Positions 16,953-26,565 of a stretch of 64,000 nucleotides of DNA are shown here, piece after piece (the first letter of the stretch is position 1; each line of letters opens with the position of its first letter). Under the pieces are notes generated by a model. It was not told the DNA's origin, did not search any database, and worked only from the letters and a program-made list of their open reading frames with translations. The stretch is from Fictibacillus enclensis (GTDB taxonomy: Bacteria > Bacillota > Bacilli > Bacillales > Fictibacillaceae). The stretch spans positions 124,001 to 188,000 of the forward strand of contig NZ_KQ758618.1 of NCBI RefSeq assembly GCF_001457035.1. Direction: 5' to 3'. Position numbers and translations under genes: made by a program.

Positions 16953-16986
16953 GTTTATGAAGGAATTGTTAACGGGTATATCGAAA
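16953..16986 (+). promoter_or_regulatory. Overlapping sigma-B and sigma-H promoters of hpf
   Basis: GTTTAT (16953-16958), a 15-base spacer and GGGTAT (16974-16979) match the sigma-B consensus GTTTAA-N12-15-GGGTAT. Overlapping it, AGGAATT (16961-16967) and, 12 bases on, ATCGAAA (16980-16986) match a sigma-H promoter (AGGAWWW, RNNGAAT). In B. subtilis the hpf homologue yvyD is transcribed from both kinds of promoter, so the pair is believable. Confidence 0.7.
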
Positions 16987-17018
16987 TATATATACATCAC
17001 GGAAGGAGGAGTTAAGAT

Positions 17019-17573
17019 ATGCAATTTAACATTCGTGGAGAAAACATTGAGGTGACTCCAGCTTTAAGGGAATATGTTGAAAAGAAAGTTGCAAAACTTA
17101 AGCGCTATTTTAACGAAACTCCGAACACTGACGCATATGTCAATCTAAAAGTTTACAACAATACTCAATCAGTCGAGGTAACCATTCCGATGACAGGGCT
17201 GCTGCTAAGAGCAGAGGAAAGCCACACCGATATGTATGCGGCAATTGACCTCGTAATTGAAAAATTAGAGCGTCAGATTCGTAAACATAAAACAAAGGTG
17301 AACCGTCGTTCCAAACAAAATGGAGGCATTCATGAAATGATTGCCAACAGTGCAGATGCCACTACAACCGTTGTTTTGGACGAAGAGGAAGACGAATTTG
17401 AGATTGTCCGTGAAAAACGTTTTGACCTTAAGCCAATGGATACCGAGGAAGCCATTCTTCAAATGGATCTGCTTGGACATAACTTTTTTGTTTACAATCA
17501 TGCAGAAACCGGCACGACCAACGTGGTGTATAAACGAAAAGATGGAAGATACGGCCTGATCAGCCCGGAATAA
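17019..17573 (+). CDS. hpf: Ribosome hibernation-promoting factor, long form
   Basis: The 184-residue protein has an N-terminal S30AE/YfiA domain (about 1-95) that sits in the decoding channel of the small ribosomal subunit, a variable linker, and a C-terminal domain (about 125-184, with DTEEAILQMDLLGHNFFVY) that dimerises to join two 70S ribosomes into inactive 100S particles. This long form is typical of Firmicutes. AGGAGG lies eight bases before the ATG. Its general-stress and stationary-phase expression is suggested by the overlapping sigma-B and sigma-H promoters. Confidence 0.95.
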   Translation: MQFNIRGENIEVTPALREYVEKKVAKLKRYFNETPNTDAYVNLKVYNNTQSVEVTIPMTGLLLRAEESHTDMYAAIDLVIEKLERQIRKHKTKVNRRSKQNGGIHEMIANSADATTTVVLDEEEDEFEIVREKRFDLKPMDTEEAILQMDLLGHNFFVYNHAETGTTNVVYKRKDGRYGLISPE

Positions 17574-17599
17574 TCATTAACTCTGAATAACGAAAAAAA

Positions 17600-17644
17600 C
17601 AGCCGGCAAAAGAGCACACAAATGTGTTCCTTTGCCGGCTTTTC
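17600..17644 (+). terminator. Terminator after hpf
   Basis: A long interrupted stem joins AGCCGGCAAA with TTTGCCGGCT and continues through GAGCACA / TGTGTTC; TTTT follows. Confidence 0.85.
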
Positions 17645-17723
17645 TGCTCTATTTCTTTTTTATCAGAAAGGACTTTTCTGTGTGAGGCGAGAAAACAAAA
17701 GGATACAGAAATGGAGGTTTTTC

Positions 17724-18545
17724 ATGGAATTGCAACAGCAGCTGTCAGAAATAAAAAAACTTCAGCAGCAATGCCAAGCGGAAGAAAATTTGCAACTAAA
17801 ACTGAACTGGGACATGCTTGAACAGCGTGATGGCAATAGAAAGGAGGACTTTTTTCATTATGAAGAAGGGGAGCTTTGCGCCTTCCTTGGGATCTATGGA
17901 TTTGGAAGCAAAGCTGAACTATGTGGAATGGTGCTTCCCACCTGCCGCAGAAAAGGAATTTTTACAAAGCTTTTAACGGAAGCCATAGAAGTTGCCAAAC
18001 AAGAATATGATGAAATCCTGCTCAATACACCGGCAAATTCAACGTCCGGCCTTGCCTTTTTAAAACAAGTGCCATGCGGATACGCTTTTTCCGAACACCA
18101 GATGAAGTGGCAGGAAAAAGTCGTTGAAGCATCACATGACGTTTCTTTAAGACCAACGAGGCCCACTGATCTTGAGTTTGTGATGCAGTTGGATGTTGAA
18201 TGCTTTGGCTTTTCGCTTTCAAAAGCCCAAGAGTATAATCAGCGGATAAAAAATGAAAAAGGACAGGACCGGTATGTGATTGAGAAAAACGGAAAAGCCG
18301 CAGGAAAGGTAAGAGTGGCCGCAGCAGCGGGGGAAGCCTGGATTTACGGATTTGCAGTTACTCCGGCGGAGCAAGGAAAAGGGATTGGCCGGAGTGTACT
18401 GAATTCTCTTATTTCCTTGGAACAGTCGAAAGGTCATTCGCTGTTCCTGGAAGTGGAAACACAAAATGCACACGCCCTGAAACTTTATGAATCCTGTGGT
18501 TTTACGTCCTATAACACACAGGACTATTATCGCCTTTCGCTTTAG
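17724..18545 (+). CDS. GNAT-family N-acetyltransferase, tandem domains
   Basis: The 273-residue protein contains two GNAT folds. The first half (about 1-130) keeps a weak acetyl-CoA loop (CRRKGIFTKLL); the second (about 140-270) has the full motif A, VTPAEQGKGIGRSVLNSL, with Q-G-K-G-I-G as the pyrophosphate loop, and the usual end NAHALKLYESCGFTSYN. It should transfer an acetyl group to an unknown amine. The ATG at 17724 follows TGGAGG by six bases. It lies alone after the hpf terminator. Confidence 0.82.
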   Translation: MELQQQLSEIKKLQQQCQAEENLQLKLNWDMLEQRDGNRKEDFFHYEEGELCAFLGIYGFGSKAELCGMVLPTCRRKGIFTKLLTEAIEVAKQEYDEILLNTPANSTSGLAFLKQVPCGYAFSEHQMKWQEKVVEASHDVSLRPTRPTDLEFVMQLDVECFGFSLSKAQEYNQRIKNEKGQDRYVIEKNGKAAGKVRVAAAAGEAWIYGFAVTPAEQGKGIGRSVLNSLISLEQSKGHSLFLEVETQNAHALKLYESCGFTSYNTQDYYRLSL

Positions 18546-18563
18546 AACATGAACGGCTGCGCA

Positions 18564-18591
18564 TTGTTTTTTTGACAATGATGTTTATAAT
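18564..18591 (+). promoter_or_regulatory. Probable promoter of the symporter gene
   Basis: TTGTTT (18564-18569) and TATAAT (18586-18591) lie 16 bases apart, about 30 bases before the symporter start. The -35 element is imperfect. A CATTGT/ACAATG inverted repeat spans it. Confidence 0.4.
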
Positions 18592-18621
18592 CTACATGAA
18601 CATGAAAAAGGGGATATTGAG

Positions 18622-19875
18622 ATGAAAAAAATTCTAAAGACCTACCGTTTTCCGCTCATACTGTTGTTATCCATTGTGATCGGAAGCATCATCGGTTTTA
18701 CACAGGGCAAGGAAGCCGCTGTTTTGAAGCCGTTTGGTGATTTATTTTTGAATGCGATGTTTATGATCGTTGTTCCGCTTGTCTTCTTTTCCATCTCATC
18801 AGCCATTGCATCAATGGGCGGTGTCAAGCGATTCGGAAAAGTAATGGGTTCAATGATGGTCGTGTTCCTTTTTACAGGGGTTGTGGCTTCTGTCATCGCG
18901 ATGGCCGGTGTGAAAATTTATTCACCGTCCAAAGGAGTAAACATCGATCTTGTTAAACCGGAAGATGCCGGTGATAAGGTTTCCATTGGGGATCAAATTG
19001 TACAAACACTGACGGTTTCGGATTTCTCCGAGCTGTTTTCACGCAACAACATGCTTGCTCTTATCTTATTTTCAGTACTAATGGGTATCGCTGTTACCAT
19101 GATTGGCGAAAAAGGAAAACCGTTCGCATCCTTCCTGAAATCAGGCAGTGAAGTGATGCTGAAGATGGTCAGTCTTGTCATGTATTATGCACCAATCGGG
19201 CTTGGCGCGTACTTTGCTGCCCTGATCGGTGAATTTGGGCCAACGCTGCTTGGTTCCTATTTCCGTGCGGTCCTTTACTATTATCCACTTGCGATTATTT
19301 ATTTCTTTGGAATTTTTACGCTTTATGCACTTATGGCCAACGGAAAAGACGGTGTTCGCCTTTTCTGGAAAAACATGCTTTCTCCATCGTTAACCGCTCT
19401 GGCCACCTGCAGTTCGGCCGCTTCCATCCCTGTTAACCTGGAAGCCTCGAAAAAGATGGGTGTTCCGGATGACATTAGCGAAACGGCTGTGCCGCTTGGT
19501 GCAACGCTTCATAAGGACGGCTCAGTTATGGGCGGTGTCCTTAAAATTACGTTCCTTTTCGGGATTTTCGGCCATGATTTTTCGGGTATAGGAAACTACC
19601 TGCTTGTGCTGGTCGTTTCCCTGCTTGTTGGCATGGTGATGGGTGCGATTCCACAAGGCGGAATGATTGGCGAAATGCTCATTCTTTCCTTGTTCGGATT
19701 TCCTGTGGAGGCACTGCCGATCGCAGCTGCCATCTCCACCATTATCGATCCGCCGGCCACCCTTCTTAATGCAACAGGTGACAACGTAGCCAGCATGCTT
19801 ACTGCACGTCTGGTGGAAGGTAAAAAAAGGATGAAAGAAACCGTCATGAGACTTGGCGAACAAAAGGGAGCATAA
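18622..19875 (+). CDS. Dicarboxylate/amino acid:cation symporter (DAACS)
   Basis: The 417-residue membrane protein belongs to the GltP/DctA/TcyP family. It has about eight membrane helices and two re-entrant loops, with the serine-rich motif CSSAASIPVNLE near 264-275 and the later MGGVLKITFLFG and ATLLNATGDN segments that form the substrate and sodium or proton sites. Likely substrates are glutamate, aspartate, C4-dicarboxylates or cystine. Sequence alone does not separate these. It is monocistronic, with a terminator just after the stop. Confidence 0.88.
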   Translation: MKKILKTYRFPLILLLSIVIGSIIGFTQGKEAAVLKPFGDLFLNAMFMIVVPLVFFSISSAIASMGGVKRFGKVMGSMMVVFLFTGVVASVIAMAGVKIYSPSKGVNIDLVKPEDAGDKVSIGDQIVQTLTVSDFSELFSRNNMLALILFSVLMGIAVTMIGEKGKPFASFLKSGSEVMLKMVSLVMYYAPIGLGAYFAALIGEFGPTLLGSYFRAVLYYYPLAIIYFFGIFTLYALMANGKDGVRLFWKNMLSPSLTALATCSSAASIPVNLEASKKMGVPDDISETAVPLGATLHKDGSVMGGVLKITFLFGIFGHDFSGIGNYLLVLVVSLLVGMVMGAIPQGGMIGEMLILSLFGFPVEALPIAAAISTIIDPPATLLNATGDNVASMLTARLVEGKKRMKETVMRLGEQKGA

Positions 19876-20200
19876 TCCCTTCGGGCACGGCCAATTACGG
19901 CTGTGCCTTTTTTACATAATTTGAGGGTTTAAAAGGTCCTGTGAACGTCCATCCTAGATGGAAATTCCCTTTCAAAAAAAGGAGGACAGGGCAAAAGTCA
20001 CGTTAAGGTTTTTTGTAAATTCTTTTACATTTCCCCACCTGTATCGTTTTTTCTTTATACTGGGAATCAGAGAGTTTGTGGAAGAGCGTGTAAAATAATT
20101 GAATTGACAGCCATAGAAGTTTCGCCTTTCTTGTCGTAAAATTCACAAACTGATAGAATAAGTAATAGCACTTATTTCCTGAACAGAGGAGCGTTAGCAG
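19876..20200. promoter_or_regulatory. secA upstream region
   Basis: The region opens with a terminator for the symporter (19884-19913, GGCACGGCC / GGCTGTGCC, then T6). A sigma-A promoter for secA is seen as TTGTCG (20131-20136) and TAGAAT (20154-20159) with exact 17-base spacing. A GAGGAGCG ribosome binding site precedes the ATG at 20201. No gene was found in the rest. Confidence 0.65.
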
Positions 20201-22714
20201 ATGATAGGATTGCTTAAAAAGATTTTTCCGGGCACGAACGAACGAAATTTAAATAGATACCAAAAAATTGCCGACCAGGTGGACGGACTGGGAGATGCCC
20301 TGAAAGGTCTTTCGGATGAGGAACTGAGCCAAAAGACCGAGGAATTTAGAGAGCGCGTCTCCAACGGAGAATCTCTTGATGCTCTTCTTCCTGAGGCATT
20401 CGCGGTAGTACGTGAAGCGGCTGACCGTATTCTCGGATTACGTCCTTATCCTGTTCAGATCATGGGGGCAACTGCTCTTCATGAAGGCAACATTGCCGAA
20501 ATGAAAACAGGTGAAGGTAAAACGCTTGTGGCGACCATGCCGGTGTACTTGAATGCACTTGAAGGCAAGGGTGTCCATGTTGTTACGGTTAACGAATATC
20601 TTGCACGCCGTGACTCCGAATTGATGAGCCCGTTGTATAACTTCCTTGGCCTTACTGTGGGGTTGAACATTTCCGATATGTCCAGAGAAGAAAAACAGGA
20701 AGCGTATGCTGCGGACATTACTTATGGAACAAACAACGAATACGGATTTGATTACCTTCGGGATAACATGGTGGTCTATAAGGAACAAATGGTTCAGCGT
20801 CCTCTCAACTTTGCGATTGTCGATGAGGTTGACTCCATCCTGGTCGACGAGGCGCGTACACCGCTGATCATTTCCGGTTCGGCTCAAAAGTCAACTGAGT
20901 TGTATATGATGGCTAACATGTTTGTCCGTACACTGAAAAAAGAAGAAGATTACACAGTCGATATTAAAACGAAAAATGTTCAGCTTACAGAAGAGGGAAT
21001 TACGAAAGCTGAGCAATATTTCAATATTGATAACTTGTATGATTATAACCATGTTACGCTGAATCACCATATTAACCAGGCATTGAAGGCCAATGTCATC
21101 ATGGTATTGGATGTTGATTATGTAGTTCAGGATGGCGAGGTTGTTATCGTTGACCCGTTCACAGGCCGCTTGATGGCAGGGCGCCGTTACAGTGAAGGGC
21201 TTCACCAGGCCATCGAGGCAAAGGAAGGTCTGGAAATCCAGCGTGAGAGCATGACGCTTGCGACTATTACGTTCCAGAACTATTTCCGTATGTACAACAA
21301 ACTTTCGGGTATGACGGGTACAGCGAAGACGGAAGAAGAAGAATTCCGCAATATTTACAACATGGAAGTCGTGGCAATTCCTACGAACCGTCCGATTGCC
21401 CGTGTTGATAATTCTGATTTTGTCTATAAATCCATGGCAGGGAAATTCCGCGCCATTGTTAAAGAAATTCAGGAACGCCATGAAACAGGCCAGCCGATTC
21501 TTGTAGGTACGGTTGCTGTTGAAACGTCAGAACTTCTTTCCCAGATGCTTCGCAAAAAAGGAATCCCGCATAATGTTTTGAATGCGAAAAACCATGAACG
21601 TGAAGCAGAAATCATTGAGAACGCCGGCCATAAAGGCATGGTGACCATTGCGACCAACATGGCCGGCCGTGGTACAGATATCAAGCTTGGAGAAGGAGTT
21701 CGCGAAGTCGGCGGCCTTCATATCCTTGGTACGGAGCGCCATGAATCCCGCCGTATTGACAATCAGCTTCGCGGTCGTTCAGGACGTCAGGGAGATCCGG
21801 GATCTTCTCAGTTCTACATTTCCATGGAAGATGAATTGATGCGCCGATTTGGCTCTGACAACATGATGAACATGATGGAACGCCTTGGAATGGATGAAGA
21901 TACGCCGATTGAAAGTAAGCTGGTTACCAAAGCGGTTGAATCCGCACAAAAACGGGTGGAAGGCTCCAACTTTGATGCCCGTAAGCAGTTGCTTCAATAT
22001 GATGATGTTATGAGACAGCAGCGTGAAATCATCTACAAACAGCGCCAGGAAGTTCTTGATGCCGAAAACCTTGGGGACATTGTTCTCCAGATGGTGGATT
22101 CCACTATCGACCGCATTGTAAAAGCTCATACGCAGGAAGAAATCGTGCAGGAAGAATGGGATCTTGACGAAATTGTTAACTATTCTGTGGCAACCTTCCT
22201 GAATGAGGAGGATGTGACAGCTGATGATCTTAAAGGTCTTGATCAAGAAGAGATCATCGAGCTTCTGAAAGAAAAAGCACACGCTGCTTTTGCTGAAAAG
22301 GAAGCACTTATTGAACCTGAGCATATGCGCGAGTTTGAAAAAGCAGTAATCCTCCGTGCCGTTGACTCCAAATGGATGGATCATATCGACCAGATGGAAC
22401 AGCTGCGCCAGGGGATTCACCTTCGTGCCTATGGGCAGAATGATCCGCTTCGCGAGTACCAGTTCGAAGGCTTTGAAATGTTCGAAGCGATGGTTGCGGC
22501 CATTGAAGAAGAGATTTCCATGTATATCATGAAGGCTCAAGTTGAACAAAACATGCAGCGTGAGCAAGTGGCAGAAGGAAAAGCCGTGGTACCGAGCGAT
22601 AAGCAGGAAACAAAGCGCAAGCCGGTGAAAAAGAAACAAAACATCGGACGCAACGCTCTTTGCCCGTGCGGAAGCGGTAAAAAATACAAACAATGTCATG
22701 GAGCGGAGAATTAA
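20201..22714 (+). CDS. secA: SecA, preprotein translocase ATPase
   Basis: SecA (837 residues) drives proteins through the SecYEG channel with ATP. The Walker A motif GEGKT lies at 104-108, the DEAD-like box [16 protein letters not shown] near 206-221, and the [12 protein letters not shown] and [10 protein letters not shown] helicase motifs in the second nucleotide-binding domain. The C-terminus ends in the zinc-binding motif [14 protein letters not shown], which binds SecB or phospholipid. The length matches B. subtilis SecA (about 840). It heads the conserved secA-prfB-yitT-ftsEX block. Confidence 0.98.
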   Translation: MIGLLKKIFPGTNERNLNRYQKIADQVDGLGDALKGLSDEELSQKTEEFRERVSNGESLDALLPEAFAVVREAADRILGLRPYPVQIMGATALHEGNIAEMKTGEGKTLVATMPVYLNALEGKGVHVVTVNEYLARRDSELMSPLYNFLGLTVGLNISDMSREEKQEAYAADITYGTNNEYGFDYLRDNMVVYKEQMVQRPLNFAIVDEVDSILVDEARTPLIISGSAQKSTELYMMANMFVRTLKKEEDYTVDIKTKNVQLTEEGITKAEQYFNIDNLYDYNHVTLNHHINQALKANVIMVLDVDYVVQDGEVVIVDPFTGRLMAGRRYSEGLHQAIEAKEGLEIQRESMTLATITFQNYFRMYNKLSGMTGTAKTEEEEFRNIYNMEVVAIPTNRPIARVDNSDFVYKSMAGKFRAIVKEIQERHETGQPILVGTVAVETSELLSQMLRKKGIPHNVLNAKNHEREAEIIENAGHKGMVTIATNMAGRGTDIKLGEGVREVGGLHILGTERHESRRIDNQLRGRSGRQGDPGSSQFYISMEDELMRRFGSDNMMNMMERLGMDEDTPIESKLVTKAVESAQKRVEGSNFDARKQLLQYDDVMRQQREIIYKQRQEVLDAENLGDIVLQMVDSTIDRIVKAHTQEEIVQEEWDLDEIVNYSVATFLNEEDVTADDLKGLDQEEIIELLKEKAHAAFAEKEALIEPEHMREFEKAVILRAVDSKWMDHIDQMEQLRQGIHLRAYGQNDPLREYQFEGFEMFEAMVAAIEEEISMYIMKAQVEQNMQREQVAEGKAVVPSDKQETKRKPVKKKQNIGRNALCPCGSGKKYKQCHGAEN

Positions 22715-22840
22715 TTCTCCCGGGATGATATAATAAGAAAAGGTGCAGGGAGAGTCGGAGGATCCAGACTCTCTTTGCTGTGTCTATTTACAACAGCTAA
22801 GCATATACTCACGATGAACCAAAAATACGAGGTGGCAGAG

Positions 22841-23942
22841 ATGGAATTAGTAGAAATTAAGCAAGAACTCAATATTATGGCTAAGCGATTAGCGGACTTC
22901 AGGGGGTCTCTTTGACCTCGACCAAAAGAAGGCAAAAATAGCCGAGCTGGACGAAAAGATGAGCGTACCGGAATTTTGGGATGACCAAAACGCGGCACAG
23001 ACCGTGATCGGTGAAGCCAACGGATTAAAGGAGCAAGTCAACCAGTTTGAAGATCTGAACGGCCGTTATGAAGACTTGGAAGTCGCGCATGATATGCTGA
23101 AGGAAGAGTTTGATGCTGACATGCAGAAAGAACTGGAACGAGATCTGAAAGATATGGTTGATGCGCTGAATACGTTTGAGCTCTCGCTGCTTTTAAACCA
23201 GCCGCACGACAAAAACAATGCGATTCTTGAGCTTCACCCGGGTGCCGGCGGAACGGAGTCACAGGACTGGGCTTCCATGCTTCTTCGCATGTACACCCGC
23301 TATGCGGAACGAAAAGGATTTAAGGTGGAAACGCTGGATTATCTTCCGGGAGATGAAGCGGGTGTTAAAAGCGTTACCCTTGGCATCAAAGGCCACAATG
23401 CCTATGGCTATTTGAAAGCGGAAAAAGGGGTTCACCGTTTGGTGCGAATCTCCCCGTTTGACTCATCAGGCCGCCGTCATACATCGTTCGTTTCTTGCGA
23501 TGTGGTTCCTGAACTTAATGATGATGCAGAAATTGATGTTCGTACGGAAGATTTGAAAGTGGATACGTACCGTGCCAGCGGCGCAGGCGGACAGCATGTA
23601 AATACGACGGACTCGGCCGTTCGTATTACGCATATCCCGACAAACACCGTCGTATCCTGCCAGACCGAACGTTCACAGATCAAGAACCGTGATCATGCCA
23701 TGAAAATGCTGAAGGCCAAACTGCTGCAGCGCAAGATTGAAGAACAGCAAGCCGAATTGGCGGAAATCCGCGGGGAACAAAAAGAAATCGGCTGGGGAAG
23801 CCAGATCCGCTCTTATGTGTTCCACCCGTACAGCATGGTCAAAGACCATCGCACCAACACCGAGATGGGGAACGTTCAAGCGGTAATGGACGGAGATATT
23901 GAATCCTTTATTGATGCATACCTTCGTTCGCAGATTAAATAA
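22841..23942 (+). CDS. prfB: PrfB, peptide chain release factor 2 (programmed +1 frameshift)
   Basis: RF2 (366 residues) ends translation at UGA and UAA codons. The gene is in two frames. The first 24 codons start at ATG 22841 and run to an in-frame TGA at 22913. The slippery site CTTTGAC (22910-22916) is preceded by the internal Shine-Dalgarno AGGGGG, the classic autoregulatory +1 frameshift: when RF2 is scarce, ribosomes slip and finish the protein. The catalytic GGQ lies in [17 protein letters not shown]. It is part of the conserved block following secA. Confidence 0.97.
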
Positions 23943-23948
23943 TTTTTG

Positions 23949-23983
23949 TAAAAGCCGGTCCTGATCAGGGTCCGGCTTTTTGG
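23949..23983 (+). terminator. Terminator after prfB
   Basis: An 8 bp stem AAAGCCGG / CCGGCTTT has a loop that itself can pair (TCCTGATCAGGGT), followed by T-rich DNA. Confidence 0.8.
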
Positions 23984-23997
23984 TTTTATGAAATGAT

Positions 23998-24037
23998 GAA
24001 AAAGCAGCCCGGAGTTTTCACCGGGCTGCTTTTTTTG
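23998..24037. terminator. Bidirectional terminator
   Basis: A perfect 10 bp stem AGCAGCCCGG / CCGGGCTGCT is flanked by A5 on the left and T8 on the right. It stops the small minus-strand gene at 24052. Confidence 0.82.
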
Positions 24038-24051
24038 CATGGATATGTAGT

Positions 24052-24306
24052 TTATTGAAGGGGCAGGGATTGTTCAGGCATAGGTACACTGCGCTGCAGA
24101 ACCTCAATTTCATGTTCAAGGTAGGAAATATAATGTTCCATTTGTTCAAAGCGCTGAAGCACCGCCGAATGATAATGATCCAAATCCTGTTCAAACCGGT
24201 CAAAATTGTGTTCCATTGTGTCCAGCTTTTTTTGATACACATCCAGTCTGCTCAGTGCTTCCTCCATACGCTGCAAAATGAGAAGATACATCTTTTTCTC
24301 ATCCAT
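24052..24306 (-). CDS. Small coiled-coil protein, unknown function
   Basis: This 84-residue protein is acidic and predicted to be one long helix: heptad-like leucine, methionine and isoleucine positions run from about 5 to 72, followed by a proline-containing tail. It has no signal peptide or membrane segment. I do not recognise the family. The ribosome binding site is weak (GGGCGATG). It has a dedicated terminator and interrupts the otherwise co-directional secA-ftsEX block, which supports a real gene. No function is proposed. Confidence 0.55.
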   Translation of the reverse strand: MDEKKMYLLILQRMEEALSRLDVYQKKLDTMEHNFDRFEQDLDHYHSAVLQRFEQMEHYISYLEHEIEVLQRSVPMPEQSLPLQ

Positions 24307-24536
24307 TTTTTAAACATCGCCCTTTCTGTCTCGGAGTTTAGTTCAATTTTAACCGAATCTTGTCCGGAAATGTTAAGAATCTTTCGACAAAAGTAAAATA
24401 GTAGGAATACCCCTTCCATTTATTCCTTTACCGCGTCATCGGAATCTCATTCACAGGGCAGACTAGTAGTGATATAATGAGTCGGGTTTTATGGTTTTAC
24501 AACTAGAGAACGTTCGGAAAGTAGGTAAATGAACGA

Positions 24537-25409
24537 ATGATGACAGCTTTGCGAAGACGCAGAGGAGTTTTGCCGCCAAAAGCAGAACTCGCTTTGGAAT
24601 ATATTTTTGTAGTTATCGGGTCTGCTTTTGTTTCCCTGGCTTTTTCTGTTTTTTTATTGCCCAATAAAATTGCTTCCGGCGGTGTCAGCGGGATCAGCAC
24701 CATCCTGAAATGGGTGGCCGGCTGGGATCCTTCCTACGTGCAATGGGCATTGAACATTCCGTTGTTTTTTGCCGGTATTATTTTTCTCGGAAAACAATTT
24801 GGCGCAAAAACACTGATTGGTACCCTGGTGCTGCCCTTCTTTGTTTTTCTTTTCACTGGCTGGGGAGCTGCAACGAATGACCCCTTGCTCGGTGCTTTAT
24901 TTGGCGGATTGGGTGTCGGGGCCGGCCTTGGCATTGTCTTCAGAGGCAAGGCTTCAACAGGCGGTGTAGACTTGCTCGCCCAGATTATTCATAAATATTT
25001 CGGAATATCGCTTGGAACATGTATCCTCTTTATCGATGGAACCATCGTGCTGACGTCAGCCCTTGTTTTTGGTCTGGAAAAAGCCCTTTACGCACTAATT
25101 GCCATGTTCTTAACCGCAAAAACGATTGATGTGGTCCAGATGGGGCTTGGAGTGTCCAAAGTCGCTTTGATTATTTCAGACCAGGAAGAAGAAATGAGGC
25201 AGGGAATCCTGACTGACCTTTATCGTGGTGTGACCAAGATCAATGCGCTTGGCGGTTATACACAGGACGAGCGCCCGATGCTGATGTGCGTTGTTGCACA
25301 ATACGAAGTGACAAAATTAAAACAGTATGTAAAAGGAGTGGATCCTTCCGCATTCGTCATACTGCTTAATGCAAACGAAGTGCTGGGGGAAGGATTCAAA
25401 CGAGCATAA
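24537..25409 (+). CDS. YitT-family membrane protein (YvjA-like)
   Basis: The 290-residue protein has five to six membrane helices, including the YitT signatures LLPNKIASGGVSGISTIL and GKASTGGVDLLAQII, followed by a cytoplasmic DUF2179 domain (about 200-290, with the GVTKINALGGYT segment). The family is widespread in Firmicutes and has no established transport substrate. B. subtilis has a gene of this family (yvjA) at the same place between prfB and ftsE, which supports orthology. It starts with two adjacent ATGs at 24537. Confidence 0.85.
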   Translation: MMTALRRRRGVLPPKAELALEYIFVVIGSAFVSLAFSVFLLPNKIASGGVSGISTILKWVAGWDPSYVQWALNIPLFFAGIIFLGKQFGAKTLIGTLVLPFFVFLFTGWGAATNDPLLGALFGGLGVGAGLGIVFRGKASTGGVDLLAQIIHKYFGISLGTCILFIDGTIVLTSALVFGLEKALYALIAMFLTAKTIDVVQMGLGVSKVALIISDQEEEMRQGILTDLYRGVTKINALGGYTQDERPMLMCVVAQYEVTKLKQYVKGVDPSAFVILLNANEVLGEGFKRA

Positions 25410-25878
25410 ATTTAACAATAAGAAGCGGTTGGATCTCAATTTCAAACGCTTCTTTTTTTTCGGTGAAAAAGGTTGCGGAATATTGAGAAATTATGGATAT
25501 AGCTTAATTCTTTCACTTCTACCGACAAGACAGGGCTAGTAAAGGCGAAAGGGTATGTTTGTTAACTATAAAAAAAGTCTGTTCAAGTTAAATACCGGCA
25601 TGGCAAGGAAACAGGCCGTCCCCGCCTGTTTTCTAAAGAATGCGAAAGCTGTCGGATTTTCTTTGGCGGCAGATCTGAAAGATGGGTAAATAGTCCCTTG
25701 TTTTGATTCAGGAAGTTACCAACTTGAAATCAAACTGTAATAAAAATCGCAAAATCCGATGTTATAATAGGGATTACGGGAAAAAACACCAGTTTTATAT
25801 GAATTGGTTAAAAAAGATTGTCGAATGAAAAAAGTGGTTTGGGAAATTAGAGTTCATGAAATAAGGAAGTGAATTACG
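25410..25878. other. 469-base gap where cccB is expected
   Basis: The gap opens with a terminator for the yitT-like gene (25421-25460, AGAAGCG / CGCTTCT then T8). It holds a 44-codon open frame (25555-25689) that contains a terminator-like hairpin (25609-25636, AAACAGGC / GCCTGTTT then TTT). A TATAAT at 25763-25768 probably belongs to the ftsE promoter, without a clear -35. No cytochrome gene is present, although B. subtilis has cccB here. Confidence 0.6.
25555..25689 (+). CDS. Possible small basic protein, 44 residues
   Basis: A frame from ATG 25555 encodes a basic peptide beginning MFVNYKKSLFKLNTGMARKQ, with one cysteine and no signal or membrane segment. AAAGG lies nine bases before the ATG. 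The frame contains a strong hairpin that could end transcription, so it may equally be part of an untranslated leader. I do not recognise it. Confidence 0.25.
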   Translation: MFVNYKKSLFKLNTGMARKQAVPACFLKNAKAVGFSLAADLKDG

Positions 25879-26565
25879 TTGATAGAAATGAAGGATGTAT
25901 GGAAAACATATCCCAATGGCGTAATGGCCTTAAATGGGATTGATATCTACATAGATAAAGGTGAATTTGTTTATGTAGTCGGGCCAAGCGGTGCCGGCAA
26001 ATCCACTTTCGTTAAGTGCATGTACCGGGAAGAAAAACCGACAAAAGGTTCCATTCTTATTCAGGGGACTGATCTAGCGAAGTTAAGAGAACGGCATATT
26101 CCGAAAATGCGCAGAAAAATTGGCGTCATTTTTCAGGATTTCAAATTGCTGCCGAAGCTGACCGTATATGAGAATGTTGCTTTTGCGCTTGAAGTCATTG
26201 AAGAATCGCCAAAAGTCATTCGCCAGCGGGTTATGGAAGTGCTTGATCTCGTAGGTTTGAAGAATAAGGCACGTTCTTTCCCTGATGAACTATCAGGAGG
26301 AGAACAGCAGCGTGTATCTATTGCACGGTCGATCGTCAACCATCCTCCGGTTATCATTGCGGATGAACCGACAGGAAACCTCGATCCGGAAACGGCTTGG
26401 GAAATCATGGACATTTTTAAAGAAATCAATGAACGTGGCACAACGGTAGTGATGGCCACCCATAATAAAGATATTGTGAACAGTTTCAAAAAGCGCGTAA
26501 TTGCCATCGAAGGCGGCAGAATCGTGCGTGACGAACAGAAGGGGGAATACGGGTATGAAATCTAG
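25879..26565 (+). CDS. ftsE: FtsE, ATPase of the FtsEX complex
   Basis: The 228-residue ABC ATPase has Walker A GPSGAGKST near 36-44, the signature LSGGEQQR near 141-148 and Walker B VIIADEPTGNLDPET near 161-175. With FtsX it forms an ABC-type machine that does not transport but transmits ATP-driven movement across the membrane to activate cell wall hydrolases; in B. subtilis the target is CwlO. The start is TTG 25879 after AAGGAAGTGA, and the N-terminus (MIEMKDVWKTYPNG) is standard. It overlaps ftsX by 11 bases. Confidence 0.96.
   Translation: MIEMKDVWKTYPNGVMALNGIDIYIDKGEFVYVVGPSGAGKSTFVKCMYREEKPTKGSILIQGTDLAKLRERHIPKMRRKIGVIFQDFKLLPKLTVYENVAFALEVIEESPKVIRQRVMEVLDLVGLKNKARSFPDELSGGEQQRVSIARSIVNHPPVIIADEPTGNLDPETAWEIMDIFKEINERGTTVVMATHNKDIVNSFKKRVIAIEGGRIVRDEQKGEYGYEI

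Noticed and set aside
20014-20029. TGTAA-N6-TTACA inverted repeat upstream of secA, considered as a GlnR/TnrA box
   Set aside because: The spacer is six bases, not seven, and nothing links secA to nitrogen control.
21779-22699. Long minus-strand open frame of 306 codons inside secA
   Set aside because: Antisense shadow of a highly conserved gene; the translation is rich in Phe, His and Leu and has no recognisable domain.
25510-25640. Structured region before ftsE considered as a known riboswitch (c-di-GMP, ZTP, yybP-ykoY)
   Set aside because: The conserved core sequences of those classes are not present; only the hairpin and small frame are reported.
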